The notes under the pieces: model-generated
Told to the model about the DNA's origin: nothing
Databases searched by the model: none
What the model saw: only the letters and a program-made list of their open reading frames with translations
From: Ilyomonas sp965214235
Lineage (GTDB): Bacteria > Bacteroidota > Bacteroidia > Chitinophagales > Chitinophagaceae
Assembly (NCBI GenBank): GCA_965214235.1
Contig: CBDCBH010000002.1
Coordinates: forward strand, 496,001 to 560,000
DNA length: 64,000 nucleotides
Reading direction: 5' to 3'
Part shown: piece by piece, positions 61,184 to 64,000 of the stretch
Layout of the letters: every line of letters begins with the position of its first letter
Numbering within the stretch: the stretch's first letter is position 1
Position numbers and translations under genes: made by a program

Positions 61184-62377
61184 TTAATGCAGTAATTCAA
61201 AACATTGTTTTGCAATTTCCAGCTCTTCATTAGTAGGTATCACCAACACTTTTATTAAAGCATTGGCAGGATTAATTTCGCGAAGAACAATGCTTTTTTC
61301 TTCATTCTTTTTATCATCAATATTAATGTTTAAAAATGATAAATGTAAGCAAACGCGCTTGCGCATGGCAGCATCGTTTTCGCCAACGCCAGCGGTAAAA
61401 ATAATTGCGTCCAAACCATTCATCGCGGCAGCGTAAGCGCCAATGTATTTTTGAATGCGATACGCGTACATTTTAACAGCCAGCTTTGCATTTTCATCGC
61501 CTTCTTCAACCGCTTTGTTTACGTCGCGCATGTCATTACTGCCAGTTAAACCCAACATGCCGCTTTGCTTGTTTAAAAGGTTATTGATGTTGTTTGACGA
61601 ATAGCCTTTATCCATCAGATAAAACAAAACGGAAGGGTCGATATCGCCGCTGCGTGCACCCATAACTAAACCGGCGAGCGGACTAAAACCCATGCTGGTA
61701 TCAACACATTTTCCATTCATCACCGCGGCCATGCTGCAACCATTGCCAAGATGAATGCTAATGAGTTTTGCAGCGTTGTTGTTCAAATACAAGCGCGCCT
61801 GTTCTGTTATATATTTATGGCTTGTTCCATGAAAGCCATAGACTCTTATTTTATCTTCCTTATAAAATTTTTCGGGTATGGCATAGCGGAAAGCGAACTG
61901 TGGTATGGTTTGATGAAATGCCGTATCAAACACAGCTACCTGCTTTGCTTCCCTGAATATTTTTTCCGCCACTTCAATGCCTGTGAAGTTGGCAGGATTA
62001 TGAAGAGGAGCCAATGAAAACAAGGCTTTGATGTTTTCTTTTACTGTATTATTAATAATGGTTGCAGATAAATACAACTCGCCGCCATGCACCACACGAT
62101 GACCAACAACATTGATGTCGTTTGTGTTTTTAATTACTCCGATTTTTTTATCTGTTAGTAAAGAAACAATTTGTTGCAAACCTTCCTCATGGTTGGTCAG
62201 TAACATTGTTTTTTCAAAAACCTCTTCTTTATCATCAACAAATGTTTTGTGTTTGATGGAAGCGTTTTGTTCACCAATCCGTTCAATCAAACCTACGCAA
62301 ATTGGCTTTGCAGAGGGCATTGTAAATAATTGGTATTTGATAGAACTACTACCTGAATTGATGATGAAGATGTTCAT
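61184..62377 (-). CDS. ackA: acetate kinase
   Basis: Interconverts acetyl-phosphate + ADP and acetate + ATP. 397 residues from the ATG at 62377 (MNIFIINSGSSSIKYQLF), where the family N-terminus begins; an in-frame upstream start would overlap pta. Motifs: NSGSSSIKYQLF, VGHRVVHGG, FDTAFHQTIP, GFHGTSHKYI, HLGNGCSMAAVMNGKCVDTSMGFSPLAGLVMGARSGDIDPS, and IIFTAGVGEND. It lies 23 bases after pta in the same direction, so the two form the pta-ackA operon. Confidence 0.97.
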   Translation of the reverse strand: MNIFIINSGSSSIKYQLFTMPSAKPICVGLIERIGEQNASIKHKTFVDDKEEVFEKTMLLTNHEEGLQQIVSLLTDKKIGVIKNTNDINVVGHRVVHGGELYLSATIINNTVKENIKALFSLAPLHNPANFTGIEVAEKIFREAKQVAVFDTAFHQTIPQFAFRYAIPEKFYKEDKIRVYGFHGTSHKYITEQARLYLNNNAAKLISIHLGNGCSMAAVMNGKCVDTSMGFSPLAGLVMGARSGDIDPSVLFYLMDKGYSSNNINNLLNKQSGMLGLTGSNDMRDVNKAVEEGDENAKLAVKMYAYRIQKYIGAYAAAMNGLDAIIFTAGVGENDAAMRKRVCLHLSFLNINIDDKKNEEKSIVLREINPANALIKVLVIPTNEELEIAKQCFELLH

Positions 62378-62400
62378 AAAATATAAAGCTGTAAGAGTTA

Positions 62401-64000
62401 TCATTCCTCCCCGCACTGAATTGCCGTAATAATAACTGTATTAAAAATATCATCCACTGTGCAGCCTCTGCTTAAATCGTTAATAGGTTTATTTAAACCT
62501 TGCAGCATTGGTCCAATGGCAAGCGCACCGGTTTCCCGCTGTACAGCTTTGTAAGTATTGTTACCAGTGTTCAGGTCGGGAAAAATCAATACGCTTGCTC
62601 TGCCTGCCACTTCCGAATCAGGCAATTTTTGACTGCCCACCAAAGGATCAACCGCAGCATCGTATTGTATAGGTCCTTCAATTTTTAAATAAGGTTGTTT
62701 TTGCTTCACAATCTCTGTGGCTCTTCGCACTTTATCAACGTCTTCACCCACGCCCGATGTGCCCGAAGAATAGGATAACATGGCTACTCTTGGCTCAATG
62801 CCAAAACGCCGGCTGCTATCGGCTGATGCAATAGCAATTTCTGCAAGCTGTTCTGCTGTTGGGTTCGGGTTTACAGCGCAATCGCCAAACACCGAAACTC
62901 GATCGGGCAGGCACATAAAAAACACAGAAGAAACCACCGAAAAACCAGGCTTTGTTTTAATAAATTGCAGTGCCGGGCGAATGGTGTGTTGTGTAGTATG
63001 CATGGCGCCGGAAACCATGCCATCCGCATCGCCTTTGTACACCATCATCGTTCCAAAATACGATACATCAGTCATTAAATCTCTTGCCATGTCAAGTGTT
63101 ACATTTTTGCTTTTGCGAAGCTCATACAAAGTGTGTACATAATCGTCATAACGAGCATCAAAAGCAGGATTTAATATTCGCACACGCGATAAATTCATAT
63201 CAATGCCCAAGCGTTTTACGGCGGCTGCAATTTCGCCCGTATCACCTAAAAGGGTTAGCTCAACAATATCCTGCAAAACCAAGCGGGCTGCGGCTTTCAG
63301 TATCCTGTCGTCATTTCCTTCCGGCAAAACAATATGTTTCTTTTTACTCTTCGCACGTTTGGTTAATTGGTACTGAAACATCTGCGGCGTAATAACGTCT
63401 GATTGAAATGTAACCATCTTTTCATCCAGCGCCTGTGTGTCAACATATCTGTTAAAAAGAGTGATAGCAATCTCAATTTTTTTACCATTATCGGCTGTAA
63501 TTTTTGACGCAATAGAGCCAACAATTTTTGAAGTTTCAAACGTGCCTGTTTGTACCGAAATGATAGGCACAACTGTTTGCAAACCTTCAATCAGTTTCAT
63601 CACGGGTTCTTCGGGTTGTGTATCGGCTGTTAATACAATACCCGCAACTTTTGGGTAAGATGCAGATAAATTCGCCTGCAAGGCGCCAATAATAATATCG
63701 CCTCTGTCGCCCGGCGTTATGATGAGCACATTCTCTGTGATATATTTTAAAAAATGAGGAAGCTGCATAGCGCCGGTTATAAAATGATCAGCCTGATTAG
63801 ACAGTAAAGATTCGCCAAACAACAGCTTGCCTTGTAAGTGTTCATTAATCTCTTTCAGCGTTGGGCTTTGCAAACTTTTATTTTGCGGGATAACCGATAA
63901 AATAACGTTTTGAGAAAGCTGATTGCGCAACAATTCGTGCACATCTTTTTCTTGTTCGGCAGCCACTTTGTTTATAATCATGCTCAACACCTGCACTTCA
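62401..64000 (-). CDS. pta: phosphate acetyltransferase (partial, N-terminus off the edge)
   Basis: Interconverts acetyl-CoA and acetyl-phosphate. The visible 530 or so residues begin inside the N-terminal BioD-like domain (VLSMIINKVAAEQ), run through the DRTGG-type regulatory domain (GRDGDIIIGAL-like GDRGDIIIGALQANL) and the complete PTA_PTB catalytic domain: HIVLPEGNDDRILKAAARLV, VYKGDADGMVSGAMHTTQHTIRPALQFI, MLSYSSGTSGVGEDVDKVRRAT, and GPIQYDAAVDP. Full-length relatives are about 700 residues, so roughly 150-170 are missing beyond base 64000. First gene of the operon with ackA. Confidence 0.93.
   Translation of the reverse strand, partial: EVQVLSMIINKVAAEQEKDVHELLRNQLSQNVILSVIPQNKSLQSPTLKEINEHLQGKLLFGESLLSNQADHFITGAMQLPHFLKYITENVLIITPGDRGDIIIGALQANLSASYPKVAGIVLTADTQPEEPVMKLIEGLQTVVPIISVQTGTFETSKIVGSIASKITADNGKKIEIAITLFNRYVDTQALDEKMVTFQSDVITPQMFQYQLTKRAKSKKKHIVLPEGNDDRILKAAARLVLQDIVELTLLGDTGEIAAAVKRLGIDMNLSRVRILNPAFDARYDDYVHTLYELRKSKNVTLDMARDLMTDVSYFGTMMVYKGDADGMVSGAMHTTQHTIRPALQFIKTKPGFSVVSSVFFMCLPDRVSVFGDCAVNPNPTAEQLAEIAIASADSSRRFGIEPRVAMLSYSSGTSGVGEDVDKVRRATEIVKQKQPYLKIEGPIQYDAAVDPLVGSQKLPDSEVAGRASVLIFPDLNTGNNTYKAVQRETGALAIGPMLQGLNKPINDLSRGCTVDDIFNTVIITAIQCGEE

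Overview
The window reads as chromosome of a Bacteroidota bacterium, most like the Chitinophagaceae. Evidence: a secreted giant protein with a type IX secretion C-terminal domain, DUF2851, DUF4397 and DUF2723 family proteins, a long BioD-domain type Pta, a tandem-CBM20 MalQ, lipoproteins with short lipoboxes, and TAnnTTTG -7 boxes. Base composition is about 40% GC outside the mobile regions. No tRNA, rRNA or CRISPR array was seen.

Layout. 1-4.8 kb is housekeeping: the end of alanine racemase, a small lipoprotein, lspA-hemF, a GntP permease and an LD-carboxypeptidase. 4.8-20 kb is mobile and surface DNA: gene remnants, an IS3-type element with a programmed frameshift site, a hairpin repeat, a 2526-residue secreted repeat protein, an IS1182-type transposase, and an IS21-type element whose ends (17241-19947) are fixed by a 5-bp target duplication.

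20.0-26.8 kb is the most unusual part. It is a compact array of AT-rich accessory genes: an HNH protein, a secreted zinc metalloprotease, two unknowns, an esterase and a TPR protein. They are separated by about 190-220 bp imperfect palindromes. Each gene unit begins with GTT plus a unit-specific sequence and ends with its exact reverse complement ending in AAC. That pairing is the hallmark of integron gene cassettes, but the sites are longer than usual, their cores are non-canonical, and no integron integrase is in the window. I treat this as a candidate undescribed integron-like cassette system.

27-64 kb returns to core genes: serine dehydratase, permease, flippase, O-mannosyltransferase-like protein, membrane pyrophosphatase, NAD(P)HX repair enzyme, MFS transporter, MalQ, cytochrome c maturation (ccmE, ccmF), DUF2851, glycosyltransferase, scpB, a lone atpG, a PstS-like/TPR operon, a lone nuoA, a PAS histidine kinase with its response regulator, and ackA-pta. 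pta runs off the right edge.

A second window-wide signal is the 11-mer GTAAAAACAAA. It occurs exactly 15 times on both strands, all between 24.3 and 60.7 kb, 12 of them preceded by A. About 0.1 would be expected from base composition. It behaves like an uptake-type or other genome-signature word.
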